Assembly: GCA_008638375.1 (NCBI GenBank)
Contig: CM018036.1
Span: 13,874,328-13,938,327, forward strand
DNA length: 64,000 bases
Direction: 5' to 3'
Source of the DNA: Nyssa sinensis
Lineage: Eukaryota; Streptophyta; Magnoliopsida; Cornales; Nyssaceae
Part shown: positions 1 to 12,475 of the stretch, one piece after another
Layout of the letters: every line of letters starts with the position of its first letter
How positions within the stretch are numbered: position 1 is the first letter of the stretch
Program-made: the position numbers and the translations under genes
The notes under the pieces: generated by a model
What the model saw: only the letters and a program-made list of their open reading frames with translations
What the model was told of the DNA's origin: nothing
The model's database searches: none

Positions 1-240
1 AAGGCCACCATCTCCGCTTCACAGTCACTGTATCCTTTAACTCCTACGTTAACAGTTGCCTTCACGAGTTTGCATGAGGGACTCTCTTGAAAAGTTTCAC
101 TTAGGGTTTACTTCACCTCTGTCACAAAGAATAAAACCCTCATTCCAATTCCGCAACAGTCACAACGTTCTTCTTCGCCTCCTCCACCATCAGCTAATGT
201 TTTGATCTTCACCTCTAAACACAACATGGTATTCGACATT
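1..240. other. Less AT-rich window edge, possible exon or UTR end
   Basis: This first stretch is visibly less AT-rich than what follows and contains short open frames on both strands, such as about 30 codons open from base 1 on the plus strand. It could be the edge of a gene lying to the left or a transposon fragment. No domain or splice pattern can be shown, so no gene is called. Confidence 0.2.
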
Positions 241-3149
241 CTATAATTTCTTGAATTGTGTCTGAGTCTCTATACATATGCACACATATATTATAATTGT
301 ATATAGTCTCAGTTACTTTAATTTTACACCCGTCCCTGAATTTGTATAATCTCATTTTGTTAGTTTGATACTTTTTTTCTTTTTATAATTTTACTTAATT
401 TCTTTTACCCCCACAATAATACTATAATAGCATAAAGTAAACAAGATAAAACAAGAGATTTCAAAGAGAACAAGACTGTTATTCTAGTCTAATCCTTTCT
501 TTTCAATCCAATTTGTACAGTTTGTGAGATGAACAAAATAAAGGCGTGAAACTGTAAAATCTTATAGCTTCACAACTGGTGAATTTTTAATCATTGTGCT
601 TTTAAATACTGATTTTTTAAAAATAAATTTCCACTAGCTTGAAAGTCTATTTTGAACATCCAACATATGGCTCAAAAGCTGAATAAAACAAGTAGCAATT
701 GAGGAATTTCTCTATTTTCATGAAATTGGAAAATTTTGCTATTTCACTGGAAAATAATAAAATTTTACAATCGCTGGGATGAAATTTTATTGTTTTATAG
801 TGATTTTTTATCTTGAAGAGTTTACATTTAATATGGATTTTGTTTGATAGATCTCAGTTTTTAAAGAAAAAAATATATAAATTTTATTGAAAACGAATTT
901 ATATATTGTGAGTTATTGAGTTTTAAAAAGTTTTCTTAAAACTTGGGCACCATTTACGTGATCCACTGATACTATTTTTGAGAAAAAAATATTAAATGGT
1001 TATTTTAGTCAGACTTTTGAGATTAATATGTTTGAGTGTGGACCCAATGATACTTTTGATCTATGTTGTAGAGCTTTGACTAAATGACTCTTGTATAAAT
1101 TGGTTTGCAAGTATAAACCCTTTATTAACCATGTTTTATGAGTTTGGACTTAGGTTACCTCAAAAAGTATCCTACATATATTTAGATACTAAAGTGATGT
1201 AGGATAGATTTTGTTTCCTAAAAATAAGAAAAGTTGTTTTAGAGTTGTATTAGGATTGTTTAGTATTTACTTTTAATTTATTCATAATTTATTTATTTTT
1301 CTTGATTTATTAGAATTAGAATAAGAAATATAGGAATTAGTAGTTTTTTATTCGAATTATTAGTCTTTATTGTAGTAAGATTAGTATAAAAATAAGAGTT
1401 TTTATTTCTTAGTCAAAATATGAGTATTTTAGCATGATAAATATGATGTAATAGGTCATTATCATGAACTTTTTTATCAATATTAATTTAATTATGAATT
1501 TTGAAGAATTATTTTCTCTTGTTTGGGTGAGCAATTCCCATGTTACTTATTTTATAAGAAATTCGACGTGTTCGATTCTCCTTCCACACTTTTGTTCCGC
1601 ATATAAAATATGTGACAAACATAAATACAAGTATATATGTACACGTATGATTTAACTTATTTATTCACTAACATTATATCACTGGAAGTAAGATGCTAGT
1701 CTTGTGACACTTCTAATCGATGATCAAAAAAATTAAAAGAAAGGATACTTTAATCATTACCAACTTGTGTTTAGACACTTCTGATCGTTGCTCATAAAAA
1801 TGAAATGAAAGGAAAGGAATCATTAATCATTGGTCCAAAATCTCGATAGTTAGTTGTTAAATAATTTGAGGTATAAAGGGATAACTTAATGAGGGATTTT
1901 TTTTAATATTTTTCAATATTTATTTCAAACTTTTTATTTAAAAAATATTCTTTTTATTTTTGGAAATGAAAAAGATATAAATTTTAAATTAAAAAAAAAG
2001 TCTATTAATTTAAAGTAATATTAAAATAGTTTATATAATAAGAATTTTAAGTTTTTGAAAAGCATAATATAAATAGAATTCTAACAAATATATATATATA
2101 TATATGATTGGTTTGACTTACAATTGTTTTAAATAGTACTTAACTTCAAATAAAGTAAGAGGCACCTCCTCTTATTATATGTGCCACAATCTTATCTGGC
2201 ACGTATGCAATCACATAAATATTATGTGATTATTTAAGTTTAACTAAAAATAAAATAATAAAAGCACATGTACATTGAATACATGATAGAATATGGTTAA
2301 AAAAACATATTCGGATAAGAAAAAATTCTTTCTACCTAGTTTGAAGCTAAGTATTGCTCCTTTGTTTTTACATAAAATTAGACATATTATGGAGTCTTGG
2401 TAAAACAGAATAGCTTGGTCTATTGGTGTGCAAAGTGAATGAACATGAACCATCATCAATCATCACCCCCGACAAACTTGAATGAGAACTTTCAATTTTG
2501 AGAAATTATTGAATGAATCGGTCCCAATAATTCTAACAATTGGGTGATAGGCCACATGTACATATACAATATATTACTGCAGACTTAACTTTCAATTTGA
2601 TCCTTGAGACCAGGATCTCAAAACGACCATCGAATAATTACTCAACAAACCTTTGTCCATTCAATCCCATCAAAAAGTGTCATTTAACTTTAATAGTTGT
2701 TATTGGACCTGGATTCCCGAGTTCTTGTCCAAGAGTTTATTTTATCTGAGACACGAACACGGTCAATGGGTTTATAGTCGTCATCCTCTTTTCCTAGGCC
2801 ACTAAAAATTTTTGTTATGGCCAAAACCGACAATGCCCCCACTAACATTAACGAGAAAAGAGTAGAATTTAAGTTCAACAGAGAATTAGTAGTGATTTAA
2901 AATTATTGATTCTAGTGATTGGTTAAATTTGAAAAAAAGGGTATTGCTACAATGTTAAGATGAGTAATATTAGGGATATAACCTTCATGTATCACCATTG
3001 AATATCATTCTTTCACATGGAGTGGGTGTCTTTTATGATTTCAAAGTAGTGGGACCCACTTCATGTGTGGAGGTGATGTCCAAAAATGGTACATAATGTA
3101 GTGTCTCTAGTTGCTCCACATGTGGGACCCACTTCATACATAATGTTTA
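241..3149. other. AT-rich intergenic DNA without recognised genes
   Basis: Long A/T runs and a short TA microsatellite near 2088-2104 dominate. A 62-codon minus-strand frame at 2690-2878 begins with a hydrophobic stretch (FSLMLVGALSVLAI) and then turns charged. It matches nothing I recognise and has no visible gene context, so it is noted but not called. Around 1525-1590 a GTTCGATTC motif resembles a B box and may mark an old tRNA-derived SINE. Confidence 0.5.
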
Positions 3150-3218
3150 TGAAAATTGCCACTAATTAATAACGTTTATATTAAAACGCTGCAAATCAGC
3201 GACAATTTTCTTGTAGTG
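3150..3218. mobile_element. Relic right terminus of a CACTA transposon
   Basis: The stretch ends in TTTTCTTGTAGTG, whose reverse complement CACTACAAGAAAA is the typical CACTA terminal inverted repeat. Just inside it lies AATCAGCGAC, a degenerate form of the TAGCGACG subterminal motif repeated in the large CACTA elements at 37-48 kb. No matching left end is visible upstream, so this is a truncated remnant. Confidence 0.55.
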
Positions 3219-3878
3219 ACATTATAATTAGTGCAATATATTGGAAGGGGCTCAACTTCAGTGCATTTTTGTTAATTTAATCCATTAAATTCTCTAATTA
3301 TTATTTACTATTTAAATGACTGAGAATTTATTAAATGAAATAATTATTTCACATCATTATTTGACATAGGAGTGATAATATGTTACAAAACAACAATGTT
3401 AGACTTACTAAAAGTTCTCTCTCAAATAATTAAAATCATGTGAGTGATGTGCAACCAATATATGACTAACATATCATTTTGGAAACACTTTGGGTAAATT
3501 TATTCGGTAAGAACAACATTTTCCCTCACAAAATTTTTAATTATCCATAATTTTTCAATAAGCAACTTCGCAATAAAATAAGGAAAGTGATAGTCTTTGT
3601 AAGGAACAATCACACTACACAAGATAATGATGTGGTACCACCATCTCACCAAATAATTTCCCACAACAAAAAGTTAGTAAAATAATTAATTTTTTAATGA
3701 GACTAAACTAACCCTACTGTCCACACGACCAATAAAATGATTGAAAAACATAATAAAATAGTTTGGAAGAAAAAAAATATGGTGGTATAATAGTATGCAA
3801 AAATTCCACTGTTTGTATGTATCAAAATTTGACATTTAGTATAATATTTAATATTAAAATATAATCATGATATTATTT
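3219..3878. other. AT-rich spacer, nothing recognised
   Basis: No open frame, repeat or RNA gene could be supported here. It ends at the target site of the copia element. Confidence 0.5.
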
Positions 3879-3883
3879 ATTCA

Positions 3884-4329
3884 TGTTGGATATTAGGGTC
3901 GGGTTTGACCCGAACCCATAGTCATTTGGACATTCCACAAGATTTGAATGAAAGTTCTAATAAGATACAGATTCTTATCATTATCTTGTTGGTTTTGAAA
4001 TTCAACCAATGCAAGATATATATCCTCATTTTTGGTTACGCGATGTGTGTGGAAGGATATTTTGGTTATCCAAAAACTCTCATCGGTTCTTGGTCTCTTC
4101 TAGTTCTCTCTGAGATTCTTCTGAGATTATTATTGCGAGGTTTCTGGACTTGGATTGTGAAAATACATAGGCGACTCGAATTTGTAGCCATTCCTATTGA
4201 CGAGAAAGATTTCTACATCGACATACTATGACAGAGAAGCTCATAACACAAGTTCGTTCCTTCTGCGAAGCCAGAACTACAAGAGGTAACCGGGTTCAGA
4301 CCCGATTGTTATTTCATATATTTAATTCA
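3884..4329 (+). repeat. 5' LTR of the copia element
   Basis: It starts TGTTGG, ends CA, and aligns by eye along its length with 23550-24009. Shared blocks include GGTTTGACCCGAACCCATAG near the start and GAGGTAACCGGGTTCAGACC near the end. ATTCA precedes it and the PBS follows one base later. Confidence 0.87.
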
Positions 4330-4330
4330 T

Positions 4331-4343
4331 TGGTATTAGAGCC
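4331..4343 (+). promoter_or_regulatory. Copia primer-binding site (initiator Met tRNA)
   Basis: TGGTATTAGAGCC lies one base after the LTR end and differs by one base from TGGTATCAGAGCC, the complement of the plant initiator methionine tRNA 3' end used by most copia elements. Confidence 0.85.
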
Positions 4344-6369
4344 ATTTATGCTTGTGATTTACTTCTATGTTGATACGCATGTTTAAATTTGTGAGTAATT
4401 TATAGCATGCAAATTGAGCTTGAAAATTACATAAAAAGTTTAACTATATGGATTTTTTCAAATGAAAAAATTTTAGAAACTTTTTGAATGATCCACCACG
4501 ATAGGATGTGTTCTTAATATCCCAATTAGTAAGCCCTTAAAATCTCATGACAATCCATCTTCAGATCTATGAGAAATTTGAGTTTAAAAGTTCTGAATTT
4601 TTTAAGAAAACATAACTTTAATACAAATTATTAACTTTTTATATAATCTGTAAAACCTCTATTATTGTATATAAAATTTATATCATTGTGTTCTTTGTTC
4701 CTAAGAGATTTTCAATAATATATCTTTTTTATAATTTTTTAACTCAAAAATAAATGAGATATGTTGTCCCAAAATTTGATTGCAAAAGTCTTAACCGCAT
4801 AATGGAACGCGCATCTTACGGAGAAGATGAAGTGTAGTAAAGTGATATGCACAGTCGCGCTTTTGGTGCATGTGAGAGCATGCCACAATAGTTAGTCATC
4901 ATTAAACATCTAAATGCCTAATCAAGTGCGCATTACAAGGCAAATTCAAATTGCCAAAGCTTTGTTACAGAAGCTGCCTAGCTTGCTTTTGCCTTGGCAG
5001 GTGAATACTCGGTGCCTAGGGTGGCGCGTTGAAAAGGCTAAAAGTGCAGAAATTTTATTTTTGCAAGCTTTTTGGCAAATCCCACTTTCGGGGATGCGCG
5101 TGTAGGCGCGTGAGTGTGGTTCTGGGCTTCATTTTTTGACACTTCCCGAGAGTGTTTCACTCATTGAATTTGTGAATCTATGATGTATTTTTTTTTAATT
5201 TTTTAGTTTCTAGAAATTAGTTTAAATTAATTTTTATTACAAAAAAGTGAAAAATAATGTATTTAAATATTTTTTCAAAAATTTCAGAGAGCTATATTTG
5301 TGATTAAAATTATATATCAGTATTTAGTATATTGTTAGGGGTCCAAATTATTTTTTTGTGAATTGTTTTACCTATTTTTGATATTTTGAGGCTTTAAAAA
5401 TTAGTTTTTTATCCTAAAAATTGATTACAAAATTTTAAAAAATTTATTTTAAATGTGAAAAATTCTTGAAAGGCTCTGAAAATTAAAAACAATTACACTA
5501 TGTGTGATTCATATTTTTCGGGTCATGTATGGATTATTTTTTGTTTTAATTATCAAGTGAATAATTATTTAAGTGCATTATTGTTACTATAATAACGATC
5601 CCCATTAATTGTGAAACCCAAATACCTACTTCCATTGTGGTGAGATGTAGTAAAGCCATCCAAGCAAGACCATTATATTGTTATGCACATGGATGTATGT
5701 TGTGATTGGATGGGCTTATTTAATTGATAATTCTAGAACACATATTTGTTGTGATGTATGGATTACAAGGTTAATTTTGAGATATATGAGATATTGGCGC
5801 AGCATCCCCATTTATTTTATTGCTTTTAGTAGATTGATGTAGTAGGTTCATTCTACAATGTAATAAATTTTGAAAATATTGTATTTATTTATGAAGTCTT
5901 GTAAAGGGATATGTTTTCGCTGCAAACTCATATGTCCATAAATTACTTTGGCATGATGTACTAGAATGCCTAATTGGACTCAAATGGAGTCCATGCGCTT
6001 TAAAACATGCGCATTGATTATTATTATGATGTGGATGAATTAAATTTATTTTAATTCATAATTGTTGTGTGGATAAATTAAATTTTTTTTAATTCAAAAT
6101 TATTTTGCTAGAAGTTATTTAAAATATACTTCTGTTTATATAAATGGGTGATGATTATGAGCTTAGCCGAAATTTTTGATCTAATAGTGTAAAATAGAAA
6201 AATATTTTTAATTGAATTTCTGGTAGTAGAATAATCTGATGAATGTATGCTTAAATGTCATCCTGTGTACTATGATAGTGGTAAAATAGCCTCAATGAAT
6301 GTGAATGCGGACTTGACCAAATGCTTAGAATGATCACATCACACATATAACATATGTGTAGACATTTAT
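4344..6369 (+). other. Copia leader and lost gag region
   Basis: This should hold the leader and gag, but no open frame with a capsid or zinc-knuckle pattern remains. A GC-richer island at about 4800-5120 stands out from the surrounding A/T-rich sequence without an identifiable product. Confidence 0.5.
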
Positions 6370-6639
6370 TGTCACGCCTTGAATTTCTACAAACTCGGGA
6401 AGTGAGTGAAATGAAATAAGAAAAGTAAATAAAGGTCATTAAGGTGGATTTAGTAGATTATGCATTCATTCTCCCTTGTTTCCCCAAAATTAAAAATGAA
6501 GACTTGCTAATTGACTTAACCAAAATGGTCTCCTAATGTCACTCAAACATCCCTCCAAATCGATAGTCAAAATAAGTCTAAGTCACGTTCAAAAATAGCC
6601 TCCAAAATAGCCTCAAATTCTCTCTAAATATAATTTAGC

Positions 6640-6870
6640 ACAATGGCCCAATTGGGTCCCAAATGCCCTAAGACATAGGCCAAGAATATGTCAAAAGGGT
6701 CTACCAAATTTGGCCTAAGGAAGTGGCCAAACATGGCTCGATAGGGTGGCCAAACATGGCCCAAAAAGATGACCAAAAATGGCCCAAAAGGGTGGCCTAA
6801 CATGGCCCAAGGATTGGCCAAACATGGCCCAAAAGGGTGCCCAAACATGGCTCAAAAAGGTGGCCAAGAG
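6640..6870. repeat. Short GGCCAAACATGGCCC minisatellite in the LTR
   Basis: Imperfect tandem copies of about 20-25 bp built around GTGGCCAAACATGGCCCAAA. The same array is at about 16240-16515 in the sister LTR, more weakly at 25360-25640 in the minus-strand solo LTR, and as traces at 42190-42310 in the plus-strand solo LTR. Open frames here, rich in GHVWP-type phrases, are repeat artefacts. Confidence 0.75.
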
Positions 6871-7848
6871 CAGGTGTCAAGAGGCTGGCGCGCAGGAGGG
6901 GTGCTGGGCGCACTGGCACTCGCACAATAGGACAAGGCAGGCAGCTAGCAGCAGGCGCGCGGGCTGGTGTACAGGGCACGCGGGCAGGCAAGCAGCGCGT
7001 GCGGGAGCGCGGCTGGTCAGGGCTGGGGCATGTCAGGCTGTTGGGGCTGTTTTTCTACAATTTCACTGTAGCAACAGTGTAATTGTTGCGGCTAAATTTC
7101 TTTGTTTGCTGCACTAATTTTCTCTGTTTTGTAAATTTTTTTCCCAAGTTTTGAAGGCTACTTTTTTTCCCATTTTTAGTCCATTTCCTCAAGGCTTTCA
7201 ACCCCCCCTTGTTGGCACTTTTCTCACCTATTTATGGGGTGTTTCACACACCTAATTTCTACTTTAATTTCATAAAATTTTTAACATAAATTCCTTTGTT
7301 TTCTAAGCATTTTTTCATCTAATATTTTGCAACAATTCATATATATAAGCATGTGTACATTACATTCTCACTCAAGGGCCACAATTTCATAGAAATTAAA
7401 CATACATCATTTAAATATATAATCCATCATACATGCACACGTATTTGAACTTAAAGGTTACAAAATTCATGCTCATTACAATTTTTAGGGCCTTGCCCAT
7501 TGCGTTCATAATATACAAGCTTTTCACAATGGAATATAGATGTCTTAGGGCTTATGCCCTTATACACACAAAATATGCCCCAAGGGCCAAATATCTTCCA
7601 TGGTCCATTTCTTCCTCCGCTCTTCAAGACTTCATCAAGTCTTCAAGTACCAGGGGGCCTCATCTGTAATATGATATCCCACGAGGGGTCAGCTCAACTG
7701 CTGGTATGACATAATGCTAATGCAAGGAACAAAGTTAAGGCAGTGGCATGTGCAAGTGTACATTTATAAATTATATGCCCTTCCAATTCATCAATACAAT
7801 GTAATGGCAATATGTGTGACACACCCATGCAACTCTATGCTACACCTA

Positions 7849-7965
7849 TGTCTCATTCATGGATCGCTCCCGTTGGGTCAGAGTACCAATGTCTCATTCA
7901 TGGATCGCTCCCGTTGGGTCAGAGTACCAATGTCTCATTCACGGATCGCTCTCGTTGGGTCAGAA
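7849..7965. repeat. 41-bp tandem repeat, three copies
   Basis: Copies starting at 7849, 7890 and 7931 share TGTCTCATTCATGGATCGCT and then CCCGTTGGGTCAGAGTACC. The third is cut by the LTR inserted at 7966 and its end reappears at 11144. The 5' LTR has only one copy (near 17473). The plus-strand solo LTR has two diverged copies near 41139-41205. Confidence 0.85.
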
Positions 7966-8657
7966 TGTCACGACCCGAAACCTACCCTGTACGGATCTAG
8001 CATCACGACACCGATCCGACCCAACAGCCGAACCGGATTTTCCCTTTGCATTTTAACTTAACATTTACATATAAGTTATCAACATCTGATCAATAGTTAA
8101 ATACACAGCGGAAGACTTTATAAAATTTTTATGTTGATACTAGAGTTCTTTAATTTTACAGACCCAAAATTTCAAAATGCAACTATCCCCAGGACGTGGA
8201 ATGATGGGAGAACATAGGACAAACACTATACTTTACTACCAAAATAATACTTGCAATACATCATTTGCAATCACCCTACGCCTATTCGAGATTTCAATCC
8301 CTACTTCAAGGTAGGGAATCGTTACTTGTAAAATATTGTGTAGTATCTGATGAGCTATGAAAACTCAGTAAGTAGTCCTTTACTCTATCAAGGACAGGTC
8401 AACATAAAGAGGTTCACCCAATAAGATACATAGTTATAACAACAGAATATCCAATCAAGTAGATATGGAATCAACAACAGTAAGTCACATCACATGATAA
8501 TAGGCAATGATGATGATTATCCAATGGATGCAATGATGTGTACAATGATTTCCGTGGTTTGATATATATATATATATATATAATGTTACGTCATATGATA
8601 ATGGCAATGATAATGATTGTCCAATGGATGCAATGATATGTAAAATGATTCCCGTGG

Positions 8658-8704
<47 letters not shown>

Positions 8705-10805
8705 CATAGAACTCAGCATACCCTTTTGCAAACAGGTCTCACCACCTGACTTGCTCATGTATACCCAGTCTACAGTAGGACTCAGTATGCCCTTTTGCAA
8801 CCAGATCTCTCTATTTGCCTGGCTCATGCACACCCAACCTACTTCCAGTAGAATCCAGCCATACCCTTTTGCAACCAGAAAACTACCGTCTGACTTGCTC
8901 ATGTAGACCCGATCTACTTCTCATAATAATAGTGGATTATAGTCATTTAATGACGTATGGAGTGATCATGATTCTCGTCCTAGAGTATAGAATGTGGCGA
9001 TGCAATATTCAGGCATCATATATCAATTGTATAACAATCGCATGCTCAAAGCATAGCATTTATTCCTAATAATATTTACGAACTAGAACAAGCATCAATA
9101 TAATTTAATAACATTTGATGGCATAACGCAATACAACAATAACAATCAACACATGCATAACACAGCTGAGGTCTTTGCCACGTATAGAGATCAGATTTTA
9201 CTTACCACTATTTACGATCCTGGATCAATATCCCATGAGTTTGCCTTTCCCTTTCGAGTTCCCTATTTATCAATAGATTTGTCTCAGAATTAATGTTATT
9301 CATCAAATTTTATGCCTTGCTATCATAAGTATCTCTAATACTAATTTAGAAATTACCATTGAGTCGGAATGCTGAAGAAAGTCGGTTTTAGGGATTTCGC
9401 GGAATTCAATTTGGACTTCTGTACTAAAAAGGGCAAAATGGTCATTTTGTACTTTTACTGGGTTCTTACTTCTCGAGACCTTTTTTCATAAATCGGACTC
9501 CACCAGTTGAGTCTGAAAATGCTCGAAATAATAAAAATTCACTATTCTTTTATTTTAATCGAAGCTCGTTTGACTACTTTTTGATTCAATGGCATTTTCA
9601 TAATTTTCCATTATTTTTAAATTAATTAATTATATTAATATTTTATTTCTAGGGGTCAAATCATAATTACCAAAAGCTGAGGGTCAAATTGTAAATACCG
9701 AAACTTCTGGGTCTATTTTAAATTTTAGAAAATCCTATCCTAATTAAGGATAGCCAAACAGTGGATAGTGACAGAACAGGGATAGGATATCCCTATTCCT
9801 ATTTCAATTTCAAATTTTGATTTCTTAATTGTGTTGCCAAACATCCCGAATTTAATTTTTTAAAAACTTAAACTGAACCAATACTACGTCGTTTGGCTTA
9901 CCCGTTTCTGTTTCAGTCGGGTCCCGACCCGGATCCGACCCATGACCCACCCGAACCAAGACAACAGTCTTCTTCTTCTTCACGTTTTTCTGCTGAACCT
10001 CCGGTAGGGTTCCGTCTTCCCTTCCGGCGATGGCAACAATTTTTCACTCAATTTTTAGTCCGTTTCCGATGCTATTTTCTTCCCTTTTTTCCAAGGACTT
10101 CAACCCTGACCTTAGTTTTCATCAAGACTCTCCCCATCTTCATGAATAGTGAGTTTATCAACTCCGGCCATCTCTCCGGTCAAGTTTTATTTTTCATTTT
10201 CGTGACTGTATATTCACTGTTTTAATTCCAAATTAATTCAAATGAGTTTCTACACTAATATGGATCATTTTCTTAAACTTAAAACAAGTTTTAAATCAAA
10301 AATTTCATGGAGCCCGATTTATTCATGCAACCTGCAACTCGTGATTTCTAACTCAATCTGTGACCCTTTTTGTCGATTCAAGTTGCAGTTTAAACCCCTT
10401 TTCATTCTCTTTAAGATCCTACTATTAAAAATAGACATCATGCTTTCTATGTTTAAAATAGAACCTTACGAACTTACCTCGATTTTCTATTTTTTCTTGG
10501 TACAGGTCCTTCTTCTCCCTCTCCGTCTCCACTTCTGAATCTGCGCCCTTCCTTTGCTTCAGTTTCTCCCACTTTCCTGCACTACCTCTCTCCTAAATCT
10601 CTTTCATTTTCTTTCTCAATTGCCTTAACCGAGTATCAAGGTGATGGCTTTGCCACCTGTTCTATGCGGCATACCCACATGACATGCACACACACACAGC
10701 TGCCATGCAGCCTTCTCCTTTTCCACAATCACCTTCCACCGCTTCCTTTTCTTTTAATTTCTTTTCCCTTTTTTTTTTATTTTCTTGTTTTACATAAATA
10801 TTTAT

Positions 10806-10839
<34 letters not shown>

Positions 10840-11143
10840 TACACAACCGAACATGTATACATATATATAAACTCAAATATATGACTGTATATATGTATTA
10901 TATACATATATACACATTTAATTTCAGTGCACGTCATCTCGTAAAAATTTGGCTTCCGGTGCAGGCGGCACCCGAACACCCGCGATTGCTTGCTTTTCGT
11001 ACCCATGCACCGCAGTTAAACATAACAATCCAATGACAGTCCAATTTTATTTATGTTGTATATTGGCTTACAGTTCCGAGGTTACATTTCATGGTTCGGT
11101 CCAATCTGTCAGGTACTGGCTATCTCGGGTCGGGAGTATTACA
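7966..11143 (-). mobile_element. Solo LTR (about 3.2 kb) inserted in the gypsy 3' LTR
   Basis: On the plus strand the unit runs from TGTCACGACCCGAAACC to GGGAGTATTACA. It is flanked by CAGAA (7961-7965) and CAGAG (11144-11148), a 5-bp target duplication with one mismatch. The undisturbed sister LTR reads GGTCAGAGTACC at the same point, which confirms the empty site. No second copy, PBS, polypurine tract or gag/pol lies within, so it is a solo LTR. Minus orientation is inferred from the terminal CGTGACA shared with the surrounding gypsy LTRs. Open frames inside, such as 9893-10225 with CT-rich leader-like sequence, have no recognisable product. Confidence 0.78.
8481..8925. repeat. Tandem duplications and TA microsatellites within the solo LTR
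   Basis: A unit of about 101 bp occurs twice (8481-8582 and 8583-8702). Each copy ends in a TA microsatellite, the second about 40 bp long (8662-8702). Next come three units of about 70 bp with CCCTTTTGCA at 8721, 8790 and 8864. Such local amplification is common in long plant LTRs. Confidence 0.8.
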
Positions 11144-12456
11144 CAGAGTACCAATGGAATGGCCAATTTTGGGTTTTTCACCACATGATCTACACCCTCA
11201 GTAATACATAGCACCAAGTGCTCAACCCACACTACTGTTTTCAAGGAATCACAATATTCCAATATGCATTAATTTTTTCATGCAATCTCAATGAATCATT
11301 TTATCAAATTTATGGCATACACCTTAAATCATGCATGATACATAAAGTGAACTATGACTTTCAAACCCCAAGATTTCTGTCACATGAACATATGCTATAT
11401 ACAGTCAATTTAAACATATACTCATGCTACATGTTCACTACTTTACCAATTCTTAAAGAACACATAATTACATCAAGCATCAATGCATTAACCAACCATA
11501 TTTTCCAAAACATAAAACCTATCCCCATGAATATAAGCCACAATGCCATAATTTAAACATATAATCAAATTACATCTCCATCATTTTAACAAATCTCAAG
11601 AAACTCAAAAATCACACAAGTACACAAATTTTTAACTCTAAGCTTTTCAAAGAAACTACATCCTAAGTGACTTTCTAACAATAAGTAAACATATAAATCA
11701 GCTCAATCAACATATAAAACACTCCTAAACTTAACCTATTATTTACTTAGCAAGATATCATACCTAAAAGGGTTTTTCTCAACCCTTAGGGAGTTGTGTT
11801 CGCTGTGCAGCCAAACTGAATTAGGTGAGAATGTAGTCCTTGACGTGAGGAACAACTTCCTAGAAGAAAGTCTTGGGAGAATCCTAGCCTAGGGATGTGT
11901 TTTGGTTGCTTGAAACCTTGAAAAACCCTAAGGTTTCTCTTCACTTTTCTCCCATGCACGACCTGCTGCTATATCTCAGACCAAATTCTAATAAAAATTA
12001 CACTAAGGGGACTATATTTATAGTAAAGGGGCAAAGGGGCAAGATGACATTTTTGCTCTTAATGAATTCGAGGTCTCGTTACACTACTAACCCGTCCCTG
12101 AAACGCCTCAATTCGACATTTTGTTTTATCCAAAGTTCTTAAAATTATTTTAAATGAAAATTTTCAAAAAAATTATCTTCGCCTACGGCCGGGTTTGTCC
12201 GGTTCCACCCTGGGCCACTAGGGATGCCCTTTCGGTCCAATTTTTCAAACTATTTCTGATTAGGCTCAAATTCGTCCAGAAGGTGTATTTTAACATTATA
12301 AACATATTTCTATTCTATGGAATACTCAAATTATGCTCCTTAATATGACTTATGCCTAAATGATGCATGTAGAATGTCCTTACCAGTAAATAGTGAATGA
12401 ATAGTACCCTACCTAGCAAAAACGAAAAATTTACCCTGATTTTTCAAATCTTTACA

Positions 12457-12475
12457 TCCTTCCCCCCCCCCCTTA
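12457..12475 (-). promoter_or_regulatory. Polypurine tract of the gypsy element
   Basis: On the minus strand an AAGG(G)nAAGGA run, including eleven or more consecutive G, lies directly before the start of the 3' LTR (TGTAAAGATTTG). This is the expected place and composition of the plus-strand primer. Confidence 0.8.

Larger units (their letters stand above)
6370..12456 (-). repeat. 3' LTR of the gypsy element, split by a second LTR
   Basis: It begins TGTCACGCC and ends TTTACA on the plus strand, the inverse of TG...CA. It aligns with 15971-18815 from end to end except for the 3178-bp insertion at 7966-11143. Without the insert and its duplicated target it is about 2.9 kb. A conserved TATA-like CTATAAATA (minus strand) sits at 12015-12023. 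Confidence 0.85.

Noticed and set aside
2690..2878. 62-codon frame with a hydrophobic start, possible membrane peptide
   Set aside because: No homologue recognised, no promoter or exon context, and such lengths are expected by chance in this window.
6779..7117. Open frames of up to 112 codons around 6624-7117 and 16226-16712
   Set aside because: They are translations of the GGCCAAACATGG minisatellite and the GC-rich LTR stretch that follows; overlapping frames on both strands are open and the pattern recurs in each LTR.
10664..11036. Frames with long runs of Tyr/Ile and His/Thr
   Set aside because: Produced by CA and TA microsatellites inside the solo LTR.
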